Source of the DNA: Taudactylus pleione
Taxonomy: Eukaryota; Chordata; Amphibia; Anura; Myobatrachidae
DNA: 64,000 bases
Reading direction: 5' to 3'
Assembly (NCBI GenBank): GCA_031769625.1
Contig: JAUIMM010000573.1
Span: forward strand, 509,001-573,000
Below the pieces are notes generated by a model. It was not told the origin of the DNA, ran no database searches, and saw only the letters and a program-made list of their open reading frames with translations. Positions 21,921 to 33,892 of this stretch are shown piece by piece (position 1 is the first letter of the stretch; each line of letters begins with the position of its first letter). The position numbers were made by a program, and so were the translations under genes.

Positions 21921-22542
21921 AAGGCCATAAAAGATTACATTGTCAGAAGGCAATGGTTGAAAGATAAATCAAGAATCCTAATAGTTGCACTGCAAAGCAT
22001 CTAACTTCAAATTCAGCCTATCGTATACTAAGAGGAGACCTGCTGGCCATACTACCCCTTCCCCTTCCACATTGGGTAACACAGTCCTGACTGATACATT
22101 TTAAAACTTATGAAGGCCATAAAAGTTTACATTGTCCGTAGCCAGAGATTCCTCACAAGGTTTGAATTAGAAGAAGCCAAGAATCTTAATGGTTGCACTG
22201 CAGAGCAGCTGACACAAAATCAGTCTATTGTATACTAAAAAGAGGAGACTGATCTGCTGGCCATACTAGCAACCCCCCCCCCCCCCCCTCCACACACGCT
22301 ATTGGTTAACATCCTCCTGTTGTACATTTTAAAAGTTAAGAAGGCCATAAAAAATGACATTGTCATAGCCAAGGAGTCCTCACAAGGGTTAAAAGAGAAG
22401 CCTATAATAATAGTTGCACTGCAGAGCCGCTAACTTCAAATCAGCCCATCATATACTAAAAAAAGGAGACTTAACCTGCGTGCCATGCCATCATCCCAAT
22501 TGGGTAACACCTCTGTAGTACATTTTAAAACTTAAGAAGGGC
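21921..22542. repeat. Tandem repeat of about 200 bp, split by hAT 1
   Basis: Units start 'aaggccataaaa' and contain 'attcctcacaagg', 'gttgcactgcagagc' and 'tatactaaaa'. Starts at 21921, 22113, 22341 and 22537 give spacings of 192, 228 and 196 bp. A further unit continues at 29183-29330 beyond the inserted hAT. Confidence 0.85.
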
Positions 22543-22929
22543 ATTTAACTTAGAGATGTGCGCCAACCCCCGTGTTTTGGTTTTGGATCAGTATCTCACC
22601 TGGTTTTGGATCTGGATTGGTTTTGCAAAACCGGCTTTCCGTGTTTTGTTTTTAGGTTTTGGATCTGGATTTTTTCTTACAAAAATTACATAAAATGGGT
22701 TTGGTTTTTTTCCTACAGTATTATTAACCTCAATAACATTTATTTCCACTCATTTCCAGACTATTTTGACCACCTCATGCTCACAATATGGATTGTTTCA
22801 TCTAGTTAAGGGCCAAAAGGTCGCACCCAGCTAGCCATCTGTCACGATTCCTAGGCAGAATCAAAACTGAGTGATAAATAGAGTTGAGGACTGTGCAAAG
22901 ATGCTGGTTGGGGGTAACCCTTGATGATT

Positions 22930-23690
22930 GAAGAATTGATAGTTGATAATTGATACAGTCACTGACTGAAGGAGGGTTGGTAGTTGATAATTGGTGCAGC
23001 CACTGGCTGAAGTAAGAATTTATAGTTCTTGGTTGGCAAAGCCACTGGCTGAAGTAAAAAGAGTTAATACTTGATAATTGGTGCAGCCGCTGGTTGAAGT
23101 AAGAAGAGCTGATACTTGATAATTGGTGCAGCCACTGGCTGAAGTAAGAAGAGCTGATACTTGATAATTGGTGCAGCCACTGGCTGAAGTAAGAATTGAT
23201 AGTTGGCGCAGCCACTGGCTGAAGTAAAAAGAGCTGATAGTTGATAGTTGGCACAGCCACTGGCTGAAGTAAGAAGAGCTGATACTTCATAGTTGGTGCA
23301 GGCACTGGCAGTAGTAAGAAGAGCTGATACTTCATAGCTAGTGCAGCCACTGGCTGAAGTAAGAAGAGCTGATACTTGATAATTGGTGCAGCCACTGGCT
23401 GAACTAAGAATTGATAGTTGGTGCAGCCACTGGCTGAAGTAAGAAGAGCTGATACTTCATAGTTGGTGCAGGCACTGGCTGAAGTAAGAAGAGTTGATAC
23501 TTTATAATTGGTGCAGCCACTGGCTGAAGTAAGAATTGATAGTTGGCACAGCCACTGGCTGAAGTAAGAAGAGCTGATACTTGATAATTGGTGCAGCCAC
23601 TGGCTGAAGTAAGAATTGATAGTTGATCTTTGGCGCAGCCACTGGCTGAAGTAAGAATTAATAATTGATAGTTAATTGTTGATGCAGCCT
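22930..23690. repeat. Minisatellite of 35 to 45 bp units inside hAT 1
   Basis: The unit contains 'ggtgcagccactggctgaag', then 'taagaagagctgatacttga'. About eighteen copies occur in a longer (45 bp) and a shorter (about 35 bp) form. The 197-codon minus-strand frame over it is a repeat translation and not a gene. Confidence 0.93.
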
Positions 23691-24389
23691 CTGGGCTGAG
23701 TAGTAGTGGAATACAGAGCTAGGATTAGGAACCAATCCTGCAACAACCTTGAGGGCTGGGACTCTTGGCAAGTTGCAGCTGTTACAGTTTTGAGGGGTGG
23801 TGAGGAGTGACGACAGATGGCCTTTGGGCCATTAAGCAGGATGCAGCCCTTGGGTCGTGTAGCAGCCTTGAAGGCTGAGAACTCTTGGCGGGATGTAGCC
23901 TTTGGGTCGTGCAGCAGGATGCAGCCTTTGAGCCATGCAGCAGCCTTGAGGGCTGTGAACCCTTGGCTGAATGTCACTGTTGTGTGTCTTGTGTCACCGG
24001 GTTGACAGAAGCAGCAGTTGGTTAAGAATTTCCTTTAAAAACAAAATTAAAGGGGCACGCAGGAGATGCTTTCTGGGCCATTACAATTTCCGGACATTCA
24101 TAAACCATAACATTTAAAATGTCAGACAGCAATGTCCCCAACAGCACATAATGGTATGGAAAAAGGTGCAAGATGGAATTATCATTGGGCCCTCCATCCC
24201 ACCCTTATGTTGTATATATGAAACAGGACATTCACCGTTTAACAAACCAATCACTTCAGTGACAGGGACTGCCACTTGTGACCAAATTGATTGGTTTGTT
24301 TGGATCCCCCACAAAACAAGCTGCCAATGCGCAGTGGACATTGGTGGCAAAGGTCCCATACACAAACTGGCTTTACAACATAGGTAAGA

Positions 24390-27300
24390 TCAGATGTCAT
24401 CATCGTCATTGCCATCCCCAGCAGTGTGTACATCCTCTTCACACAATATTAATTCGTCCCCGCTGGAATCCACCATTACAGACGCTTCTGTATTTTTTTT
24501 ACTGATTCGCTGGTAAAGATCTTCCTCATGGAATTTGTAATTCATTTTGGTGAACATCATCTTTTCCACATTCTGGGGAAGTAATCTCCTATGCCGATCA
24601 TTGACAAGGTTCCCGGCTGCGCTGAAAACTCTTTCAGAGTACACTGAAGTAATGCAAAGCCAGTTTGTGTAAGGGACTCCCAATTGCCTCTTTTTCCTGC
24701 CAGTAGTGAAACGGACTGTCTGACATGCCTATTTGGATGCTATCCCTAAAATAATCATCCACCATTCTCTGCATGGTGACCGTGTCAGACAAAGTCACGG
24801 TAGACATGTCACTCATTGTAGGCAGTTCTTTCAGACCCAACCAGATGTAATTTTTGCTGACTGATCTGCATCACCACCATCAGTGGGTCTCTTAGGAAAA
24901 TGTAGCTTTTTCCTGGCAGCTGCAGAAACTGAAGGAGGAGATGATGCCGTGTCACGTGACTCTTTAGCTGACAATTTTTTCACTAACAGCTCTTTGCATT
25001 TTTTCAGATTTATGTCCGTGTGAAACAAAAACACAAGGTATGACTTAAACCTAGGATCAAGTATGGTTCCCAAAATATAGTGATCTAATTTCAAGAGATT
25101 GACAAGTCTTGTATCCTGTCGAAGCGAATGAAGGGCTTGATCTACCAGTCTGACATTTAGCGGAATCACTCAGTTTCAGCTCCTCTTTCAGTTTCTCCAG
25201 CTGCTTTTGCAAAAGTCTGATTAGGGGGAATGACCTGACTCAAACTTGCAGTGTCTGAACTAACTTCACATGTTGCAAGTTCAAAGGGTTTGAGAACCTT
25301 GCACAACATGGAAATTATTCTCCACTGCGCTTGACTAAGGTGCATTCCCGCTCCTCTCCCTATGTCATAGGCCGTAGTGTAGCATTGGATGGCCTTTGCT
25401 GCTCCTCCATCCGCTGAAGCATATAGATGGTAGAATTCCACCTAGTTATTACCTCTTGCTTCAGCTGATGGCAGGGCAAATTGAACAGCTCTTGCTGGTT
25501 CTGCAATCTTCGACATGCAGTTGCTGAATGTTGAAAATGTCCAGAGTTCTTTCGGGCCACGAAGAGCATCTCCTGCATGCCACTGTCATTTTAAAAAAAA
25601 TGTTGCACCACCAAATTAATTGTGTGAGCAAAGCATGGGATGTGTTTAAATTCACCCACATGTAATGCTCACACAATATTGGTGGCATTGTCAGAAATTA
25701 CAAATTCCCAGGAGAGTCCAAGTGGGGTAAGTGGGGTTTTTCTAAGAGGTTCTCAACGGTATGCCTCTTAGTGAAACTGGTGATACACAGAATAGCCTGC
25801 CACTGAATGAGCTGGCATTTGTTAGATGCTGTTGCTGTTTGCACTGTTGGAGGCAATACACCTACCCAGTAGGCTGTCATAGTCATGTAATCTTTAGTTT
25901 GCCCTGTGGACAGTGGCACAACGGCATTTCGGAGGACATTAATAAGGTTTTTTTTTAATGTCCTTGTACAGATTGGGAATTGCTATTCTAGAGAAGTGGA
26001 ATTTAGAAGGGACATGGTAGCGTAGACACAGGACCTCAATTAATTGTGTAAAACCCACTGCATTAATGGTGGATACTGGATGCACATCTAATACCAGCAT
26101 AGCTGTTATGGCGTCAGTAATCTGCTGTGCAACTGGGTGTCTGCTATCATACTTGTTAACCATTGCAAAGGATTGTTTGACAGTCAATTTTTTGGTTAAA
26201 CTAAAAGTAGTCTTCTACCTGGTCCCCTTCTGGGATGAAAATCCACTGACAGCAACAGCAGCAGCAGGTGTAGCACTCAAGGATCCTTCTGAGGAACAAC
26301 GGATAGGAGAGGATTCAGGCCCTGATTCAGAGCCGGACGCTCTGACAGAGCGCTCGCTCTGAATCAGGGCCGTCCCTCTTAATTTTTAGAGTGGCCTCCT
26401 GGCCGCTCGTATAGCTGTGGGCAGTGAGCTGTGGGCAGCGAGCGGCCAGGAAGATGGTCGCGATGGTCGAGACCATCGCGACCATCGGGCTTGCGACAAG
26501 ACCCTTGTGGTAGGGTCTCGTTGCCGCAAGCCCTGGAGTGCTTTTGGTTCTATCAGAGCCGAGAGCACTCCCACTGACATCACTTGTGATGTCAGTGGGG
26601 CCGGCCCCAGACGGTAGGCATTCCCATGGGAACGCCTCCATCTGGGCAGCCACGCCCCTGGCATGCCCACCAAAGGGGGCGTGCTGTCATTCACCATCGA
26701 CAGCACACCCCCTTTGTAGCGAGAGCCGGAGTGATGGCTTGCATCGTGCGCATGTGCACTGGGCCAACATCGACCCGCTTGCGAGCGCTCAGCACTCGCG
26801 AGCGGATCTGAATCAGGCCCTCAGTCCTTATGAAATTGGATGCAATTAGATGCATTTCCGATCACGAAATGAGGATGTTGATGATGATAATGCAGGTGTT
26901 GGTGGTGGAGATTGCAGGCGCTTGAATCCAGATAGAAGGGAGCAGCTAGCTGACACTGGACTGATTGTTGTTCGGGTTTTTGTCACCAAAGTATCAGAAT
27001 TTGAAATACCCTTTCCAATTTGATGAATGTGCTGCAAGTGACGTAACAAGGAGGAGGTTCCTATATGGTTAAGGTCCTTACCTTTACTCACTGTTACATG
27101 GCAATGGTTGCAAATGGCTTGGCATGGTTATCTGGATTTGTGTGGAAATAATTCCACACATGAGAAGTGGATTTTTTGGTCCTTTGCCCAGGCATGGGCT
27201 TTTTCCCACCATGGGCAACAACTGTTGCCTGATTTACAGTTTTTACACAAACATCCTCCATGGCAACATCCTCATCATCATCAACATCCTCATCATCCTT

Positions 27301-27537
27301 GTTGTTATCGCCAACTACGTAAATATCCTCATCCTCCTGTTGCAGTTCCACAGAAGCATACTTGATTTCTACGTTAGCATGTTGACTTGTGCTGCTCATC
27401 CCCACATTTGCAGAGGGCACACAAATGATGGAAGGAGGATCCTCTTCAAGTACAGTATTAGAAAGGTCAGGCTCATACATGGCAACCGCGGACACACTTG
27501 GACTCTCCTCGGGGATCTGTGACTTTTCGGAGCACAC
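24390..27537 (-). pseudogene. hAT transposase with N-terminal BED zinc finger, disrupted
   Basis: Read right to left. An acidic N-terminus and then SHVWNYFHTNP start the BED finger (27094-27537). A one-base frameshift at about 27105 separates this from its CNHC ligand pair and the LRHLQHIH His ligands (26846-27091). MITE A then interrupts the gene (26319-26820). The core resumes with AMLVLDVHPVST and FTQLIEVLCLRYHVPS (25939-26187), a VITRWNSTIYMLQRM block (25360-25578), AQWRIISMLCKVLKPFE (25166-25441), ILGTILDPRFK (24831-25169), and the hATC dimerisation domain YSERVFSAAGNLVNDR with LPQNVEKMMF (24390-24683). The family cuts and pastes its element through TIRs with 8 bp duplications. At least four frame changes make it inactive. 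Confidence 0.9.
26319..26820. mobile_element. MITE A of the 4 bp TSD family, inside the hAT transposase
   Basis: One end is GCCCTGATTCAGAGC, the other TCTGAATCAGGCCC, with TCAG on both sides (26315-26318, 26821-26824). The first 52 bp form their own hairpin, because the terminal motif recurs inverted at 26355-26370. Inside are palindromes such as 'gatggtcgcgatggtc' against 'gaccatcgcgaccatc'. 502 bp, no coding region. See 29699 and 58353 for relatives. Confidence 0.9.
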
Positions 27538-27959
27538 TGTTGGTTCTGGTGTCTTACTCGTCTTAACAATTGAATTTTTTTGTACCTCTTCTACAAGCAG
27601 TAGGGCTTAAATAATCACAACTAGAACCACCAGTCATAAATAAAGGCCATGGCCTTATCCTTTCCTTGCCATTTCATGCAGTGAATGGCATATTGCCATT
27701 TTTTTTTCCGCTAAAGCTAACTTAGCTTTAGATTTTTTTTTCTTTAATAGAGTAAAAGTTGATTTTTTTACATGGCCTGACTTAAGCCCTGGTGCATCGG
27801 CCTTCATATAAGACGTTGACGGCTTTACATCGTCATCATGACTGCTGCCGGCAGCTACAAGATTGGTATGTGGATCCTACTCTACTGTCATGTGACGGTC
27901 CTCCATACTCAATACGGTGTTGCAGCAGTGTCACCAAGCAATTATAGTACAGCTAAGTT

Positions 27960-28640
27960 GTGGCTAACACAAGCAACCACACAAAAAATATATTTTAAAA
28001 CTGGGGAAGAGCACCCCTGAACAAGGCAGCAACCCCTTGATAAATGACACAGGCAGCACCCCTGCGCAGCTACGTTGCTGATAATTGTGGCTAACGCGCG
28101 CACACACACACAGTTAATGTTTATTTTTATTTTTTTTTGCACTTGGGGAGAGAGCACCCTGAACAAGGCAGCAGTCCCTTGATAAACAATACAGACAGCA
28201 CCCCTGTGCAGTTACATTGCTGTTAAGTATGTCTAACATGCACACACACAGAAAATTAAAAAAAAAATGTTGCCACTTGGGGGGAGAGCTTCCCTGAACA
28301 AGGCAGTAGCCCCTTGATAAACAATACAGGCAGCACCCCTATGCAGTTACATTGCTGTTAAGTGTGTCTAACATGCACACACACAGAAAATGAAAAAAAA
28401 AATTTGGCACTTGGGGGGAGAGCACCCCTGAACAAGGAAGCAGCCCCTTGATAAATGACACAGGCAGAACCCCTGATAAGTGTGCCTAATGCACACACAG
28501 AAAATATAGAATATTTTTTTGGCACATGGGGGTAGAGCACCCCCTGAACAAGGCAGCATCCCCTCGATAAACGACACAGGTAGCACCCCTGCATAGCTGT
28601 ATTGCTGATTAGTGTGGCTAACGCACGCACTTGGGGGGAG
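27960..28640. repeat. Minisatellite of about 120 bp units near the hAT 1 transposase start
   Basis: Units contain 'cacttggggggagagcaccc', 'ctgaacaaggcagcagcccc', 'ttgataaatgacacaggcag' and 'cacacacacagaaaat', recurring about five times with A-run differences. It occupies the same place as the 13540-14700 array in hAT 2, between the transposase and the right end. Confidence 0.9.
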
Positions 28641-29016
28641 AGCACCCCTGATGGACAGAGTACCCCCTGGACAACACACAGCACCCCTTATGGGCTGCAG
28701 TGACACAGGAGACACTGAAGCCCCCCTCCTGTCTGCAGCACAGCTCCTAGTATATAGAGTAACACAGCCCTTATGGACAACAGGCACAGCCCAGCACAGC
28801 AGCCAGCCCTAGTATATGGATAGCAAGCCAGCCAGCCCCTATGACAAGTGACAACAGCCAGCCAGCCCCTATGCAGTATGGACATTAAGCAGCCAGCCCC
28901 TGACACATGACAACAGTAGCCATCCCCTTGAACACACAAGAACAGCACAGCCTCCTTGTTCCTCTTCACTCTCCAGTCTCCACAGCCAGAATGATAATGG
29001 CAGCGATTGCGAGAGC

Positions 29017-29023
29017 TTTTATA
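29017..29023 (-). promoter_or_regulatory. TATA-like box facing the hAT 1 transposase
   Basis: On the minus strand TATAAAA lies about 150 bp inside the right end and upstream of the transposase. The position matches the TATATAA in hAT 2 (15081-15087). Confidence 0.4.
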
Positions 29024-29698
29024 CAATCCAAAACCTGCGAAAATCCAATTGTGGAATGATGACGTTTTACCTCGTTTTGAGTTCCGAGTCAGGCGGGAAA
29101 ACCCGAGCCGAATCGGATCACCTAAGTCGGGTGGGTTCGGATCTCTGAAATCCGAACCCGCTCATCTCTAATTTAACTTAAGAAGGCCATAAAATACATT
29201 GTCAGTAGCCAAGTATTCCTCACAAGGGTTAAAAGAGAAGAAGCCAAGAATCTTAATAGTTACACTGCAGAGCAGCAGCTAACTCCAAATCAGCCTATCA
29301 TATACTAAAAAGAGTAGACTGTCAGGTGTCAGAGTATGAGGGATAATACACACAATAACAATTTGATTTTTATAAAAGATTTAAAAAAATGTCCACCAAC
29401 TGCAACACACTGTGGAGATATTAAGGTGGTGACCCTACTGACCATTACTGTTCTTAAACACTTCAATATCACGGACGGAATTTTTATAACACACAAAACA
29501 ATTTGATTTTGATAAAAGTAAGACAAATAAAATGACTGGCCACCATCTGTAACACACTCAGCTCACACTGTGTGGAGTTACGGCGCTTAAGTAAATGAAC
29601 AAAAAAACGCACTGGGGCACAGCGCATAGACATAGCACAAACAATAGAAGAAAATATTTATATTTCTACTGTTTTAAATTCGCAGCTCAGCTGACACT

Positions 29699-30182
29699 GG
29701 GCCTGATTCAGACCTGCTCGCAAGTGCATAGTGCTCGCAAGCGGGTCGATGGTGGCCCAGTGCGCACTGCACGTGCGAGAGCCCCGAAGCGAGCACAAAA
29801 AGCACTCGCCTCGGGGCACACTACAAAAGGGGCGGCTGTCGATGTTGATCGACAGCTCGCCCAGTTTTGTAGGCGTGGCCGGGGGGTGGCTTCACAAACG
29901 GAGGCGTTCCCTGCCGTTTGTGGGTGGCCCCACTAACATCACCAGTGATGTCAGTGAGAGAGGTTCCGGCTCTATTAGAGCCAGAAGCTCTCTGGGGCTT
30001 GCGGCCACGAGACCCTACCACAAGGGTCTCGTCACAAGCCCGATGGTCGCGATGGTCTTGACCATCGAGACCATCATCCTGGCCGCTCGCAATAGCGGCC
30101 AGGAGGCTGCAACAAAAAAAAACAGCGCCCGCCCTGATTCAGAGCGAGTGCTCGCTTTTTGCGAGCGCCTCTGCATCAGGAC
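29699..30182. mobile_element. MITE B of the 4 bp TSD family
   Basis: The ends are GGGCCTGATTCAGACC and CCTCTGCATCAGGAC, with CACT on both sides (29695-29698, 30183-30186). It is inverted relative to MITE A: the subterminal hairpin with 'gccctgattcagagcgag' is at its right end. It shares the inner motifs 'gatggtcgcgatggtc' and 'accacaagggtctcgt'. Confidence 0.88.
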
Positions 30183-30186
30183 CACT

Positions 30187-31088
30187 ATGTGCAGTCTTAG
30201 CGCTTATATGTATGGGACACTGGGGCATAGCACAGGTTGTATGAATATTTCACTTTTTTTAACTTTTCCAATTTTTTTTTTTTACTTTTTCCGCAAATGA
30301 CAACTGCGGAGTCACACTGTTTATATCGCAGTGGGTATGCACTGCGAAGTCACAGTGCAGCACCACATTATTCCTGCACTATAATAAATAATGATTTGCT
30401 ACCTGCCTGTACTGTAAATATAGCTCACCCAATATTAACAGTGTTTAACACTAAGGGGACTGGAGTGAGCACAGCACAGCACCAACTACTAGAGGTTGGG
30501 AGGATGGACACAGCAACACAGCAGCCACTGGAATACAGTTAATATGTTTGTGCTTTACAAATAAAGAAGAACAATAAAATGAATAAAAGAGCATTACATG
30601 CCATGTCACACAGAGTTTAAAGATTAGAATTTTGCAGAATGTAACATCTATGAATAGAGCTGGAGCAATGACACTCCATTTATTCCGCTATGGTGTGGAG
30701 CATTAACATGTAGATTCTGCTGGCAAAACAGCTACAATTTCATGGCTAAATATGGACTGAGGTATTTTTCATAGTTTATAATTTTACATAATTTTGCTCT
30801 TCAGTTCACAAGGCAATATAAGGAGTGAGTCAGAGGTAATCACCTTCCTCTTCACTGAACAATTATTTACCAATGTTCTCATAAAGGAAATGCTTCGCCA
30901 GGTCCTGTGGCCAATTATGGAAATTGTTTTCCATGCTCCTTTAAAACAGGGTCCATAAAGAACAAAACAGAATTGATTATGCCCAATCATTCTTCATTAC
31001 TTTGTAATTATGTGACATTACTCTGTCATGGTCAAGGATAATATTCCATAAAAGTGGGAAGAATATTTAGTACAGATGTGTCTTCATT
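30187..31088. other. Mostly unassigned; start belongs to older hAT-family sequence
   Basis: The first part ('cactggggcatagcacagg') resembles 29610-29640 left of MITE B, so both are one interrupted repeat. After about 30560 I see A/T-rich sequence with no feature. Confidence 0.4.
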
Positions 31089-31400
31089 TAGTGATGTGTG
31101 CCGACCCTTGTGTTTTGGTTTTGGATCTGTATCTCCTTTGTGTTTTGGATCTGGATTTGGTTTTGCCAAAACCGCACTTGCTTGTTTTGGTTTTAGATCT
31201 GTATTTTTTTTCACAAATTGATACAAACAGCTAAAATCAAATAATTTGGACTTTTTTTGTTCCTACAGTATTATTAACCTCAATAACATTAATTTCCACT
31301 AGTTTCCAGTCAATTGTGACCACCTCATAGTTCACAATATTGTTTTCATCCAGCTTAGGCACAAAAGTTGAACCAAACTAGTTGCAGTGGGCTGCACAAA
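31089..31400. mobile_element. hAT-family left-end fragment
   Basis: It starts TAGTGATGTGTGCCGACCC and follows with 'ttgtgttttggttttgg', 'gatctggatttggttttgcc' and 'tattattaacctcaataaca', the order found at 22551-22790. No right end or transposase is connected to it. Confidence 0.8.
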
Positions 31401-32182
31401 CATGTGACAGTGCAACTTCCAACATGGCAAGGAAGGAAGGTTTGATTCATAGTAAATTTAATTTAATTTTTCACTTCCAAAACAATTTATGAGAGAGGAG
31501 GGAAGAGCATGGTTGAACAATGTGACCCATGTTTTTCCACTGTTCCCGGTGGAACAAAATAAGGTTCTTGGATACAGAAGGTTAATTAAGCCACACAAAC
31601 CAGTATCTTGAAAAAATATATAATTTATTACAACAAATAACAAGATATGAAAGAATAATAGTTACTTAGCTTCGGAATATATATGGTTACATGATCCAGG
31701 AGCCTCGTCTCTCAGAATGGAGAGCTGGAATGAATAATATCCTGGCCACTACCTGCAGTCTCTGGTCCAGGCTTAGGGCAGGCCACTGAAATCTCCTTTG
31801 TTCTTTGTTTATTAAGTATCCTACTTGTCATACCCATCTAACTCTTACTAATATGGGTATAAACCTACTTCAAACTACTCTATTGGTCAACTACTTTCTA
31901 AAACTTAATGCAAGCATACATCACAGTAGACAACGCCTTGTGGATTTATGGCCTGTCTGCTTTCCACATTCCTGTACCATTTCATGCCTGATACCACTTC
32001 ATGTCTGATACACACATAAGAACCATGAATAGAATTGGCTGTCAGTAGCCATTTTGCTATCCCGATACATCCACCAAACTCAACTTTTACTTTACTATTC
32101 GAATGACTGGTACATACTGTATATGCTTCCCTTTCCCATCCACAGCTATATAACAAGCCATGGCATTGGGAGAAGAGGGTGA
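31401..32182. other. No recognisable gene or element
   Basis: A/T-rich sequence with no conserved motif. Confidence 0.4.
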
Positions 32183-32340
32183 GTGTTACTTAGACCAGCA
32201 CAGTGGAGATTGATTTCCATCTTGTGCAATGTGCTCAAACCTTTCAAAGTAGCCACCTTGGAGGTGAGTTCAAACAATGCTAGCTTGAGTCTGGTGATTC
32301 CCATAATTATCTGTAGATTTCCCACTTTAGGGAAAGCAAG
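32183..32340 (+). pseudogene. hAT transposase fragment
   Basis: The frame reads PAQWRLISILCNVLKPFKVA, then TLEVSSNNASLSLVIP. It matches the hAT 1 segment AQWRIISMLCKVLKPFELA, TCEVSSDTASLSQVIP (25166-25441), but on the opposite strand from the left-end fragment at 31089, so the two are not one intact copy. Only about 45 codons of the core survive; catalytic residues and both ends are absent. It borders Penelope-like sequence starting near 32350. Confidence 0.82.
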
Positions 32341-32467
32341 TCATTACAGGTTTTGGTGCAAGAGAAATTTCCAGAAATTCTAAAAATGTTTTAGAGCATG
32401 GATCTCTTGAATCTATAGATTCTAACTGGCTTTTAGATATAATAGATTTAATTCTTCTTGCTTTTAA

Positions 32468-32468
32468 A

Positions 32469-32500
<32 letters not shown>

Positions 32501-32512
32501 GTATATATATAT
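32468..32512. repeat. TA/TATG microsatellite
   Basis: Alternating 'atatat' and 'atgtatat' runs. Confidence 0.9.
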
Positions 32513-32780
32513 TTAGTTGATCCGGAAGATAATCAGCAAAAATTGGATCAAGTTTGAGAATGTGCCAGCTATTTTATTAGATTTTAAAAAGTTCTCTTTC
32601 AGAACTCTGATACTGTCTGATGAAACAACAAATCGATTACTGATTTGTAATCTTTCTCAGATATAGTTTTGTACTGAAGAAAACAACTCCTAGCTGTATT
32701 TCTAGCTTATTCATAGAGGCTTCAATAATCCTAGCAGGGTATCCTCTCTCTTGGAATCTCTCTACATAAATGTGGGCTTG

Positions 32781-33892
32781 TGTCACAAGCCGCAGCTGCA
32801 TCTTTTTGGACAATGGTGCTCATGGTGGTTCTCTTAGGCCTGTTGCTGGGAGACTGAGACGCCACGCTGTCAACTCATGAAGTCCTCCCATTCGGCTGTA
32901 TGTCATCTCTGCTGGGACTGTATTTGTTCTCCTTCTTTTTACTTTCCTGCTGATGCATTGCTTGGATGCCAGTGATAGCATCTTACATGTGTTTCTGATT
33001 CCACAGAGTTGGTATCTTTCTTTGTGATCTCCCAGCATCACCATTTGAGTCTGTTGTGTCTTGTACCGAATAACATCCTGGCGGACCAGTCCACACTGCA
33101 GCGTCTGAGGTTCCTGCATGACATCGCGGCTATCTCAGCTATAGAGTATCTCCTGCAACCCAGAGCCGTCTCATATCCTGGTGTCATCAACTGCAGTGCA
33201 ACGTCGGAGTGGGCTCAGCCTTAACATTGGCTGTCTCTGCTGCTCTGCATCTCCAGCCACCACTGTTGCTGCACCACTACCCTGTGGCATTAACTGCAGT
33301 ACAGCATCTGAGTGGACTCATCCTGAACATCGGCTATCTCTGCTGCTCTGCGTCTCCAGCCACTACAGTTGCCGCATCACTTCCTGGCGGCATTAACCGC
33401 AGTACAGCATCTGAGTGGACTAAGTCAAAGTCTTTATATCACAACTACCTCCGCTGCTCTGCGTCTCCAATCACCACAATTGCTGCACAACTGCCCAGCG
33501 GCATTTACTGCATTGCAGTGTTTGAGCGGACTAAGTCAAACATCAAAGTTACCTCCGCTGCTTTGCATCAAGAAACAACTTCAGCCTTCCAGGCTGCAAC
33601 TTGGAAACTAAGCCACATCCTTGCCAAGAGTCTCAAGGCTGCTATGTGACCATCTGGTCACCATCTTTGCCAAGTATCTTCAGCCCTCAAGGCTGCTATG
33701 TGACCACCAGGTCACCACCCTTGCCAAGTATCTCCAGCCCTCAAGGCTGCTACTTGACCAACAGGTCTCCACCTTGTTAAACTTCTCCAGCCTTGGGCTA
33801 CAACTGCACTATCCCTTGGTTGATCCCATCACTTCAATAATCCTCAGAACTTTTGCCACCTTCTGAAGTGAATCTCCCAGGGATTCTTAACA
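32781..33892 (+). mobile_element. Solo LTR, same family as the LTR at 43370-45893
   Basis: It starts TGTCACAAGCCGCAGCTGC and ends GGATTCTTAACA, with GCTTG duplicated on both sides (32776-32780, 33893-33897). It shares with 43370-45893 the strings 'gccacgctgtcaactcatg' and 'gatgcattgcttggatgcc' (gatgcgttgcttggatgcc there), and two internal tandem arrays (33190-33560, unit about 105 bp; 33620-33780, unit about 53 bp). 1,112 bp, no internal region. Confidence 0.94.

Larger units (their letters stand above)
22551..29170 (-). mobile_element. hAT transposon 1, nearly full length
   Basis: The left end is TAGAGATGTGCG and the right end CGCTCATCTCTA. The 8 bp duplication ATTTAACT is perfect (22543-22550, 29171-29178). 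The 6,620 bp element carries a minus-strand ZBED-type transposase (27537 to 24390), a minisatellite near each side (22930-23690, 27960-28640) and a terminal subrepeat ('gttcggatctctgaaatccg'). The transposase is broken by frameshifts and a MITE (26319-26820), so it is no longer autonomous. Confidence 0.95.
21250..30560. mobile_element. Older hAT-family copy hosting hAT 1
   Basis: It begins TAGTGATGTGCCCTAACC, a variant of the hAT 1 left end, and continues through the family's 'cacataatgtggacctg' segment into tandem repeats of about 200 bp at 21921, 22113, 22341 and 22537. After the hAT 1 insertion the same repeat resumes at 29179 ('taagaaggccataaaa'). No transposase is left outside hAT 1. The right boundary is unclear; 30560 is only where related sequence fades. 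Confidence 0.6.

Noticed and set aside
22802..23395. 197-codon minus-strand frame with repeated 'YQLFLLQPVA'
   Set aside because: It is the translation of the 35-45 bp minisatellite in hAT 1.
26386..26849. Several overlapping frames of about 100 codons on both strands
   Set aside because: They fall in the palindromic MITE A and have no domain.
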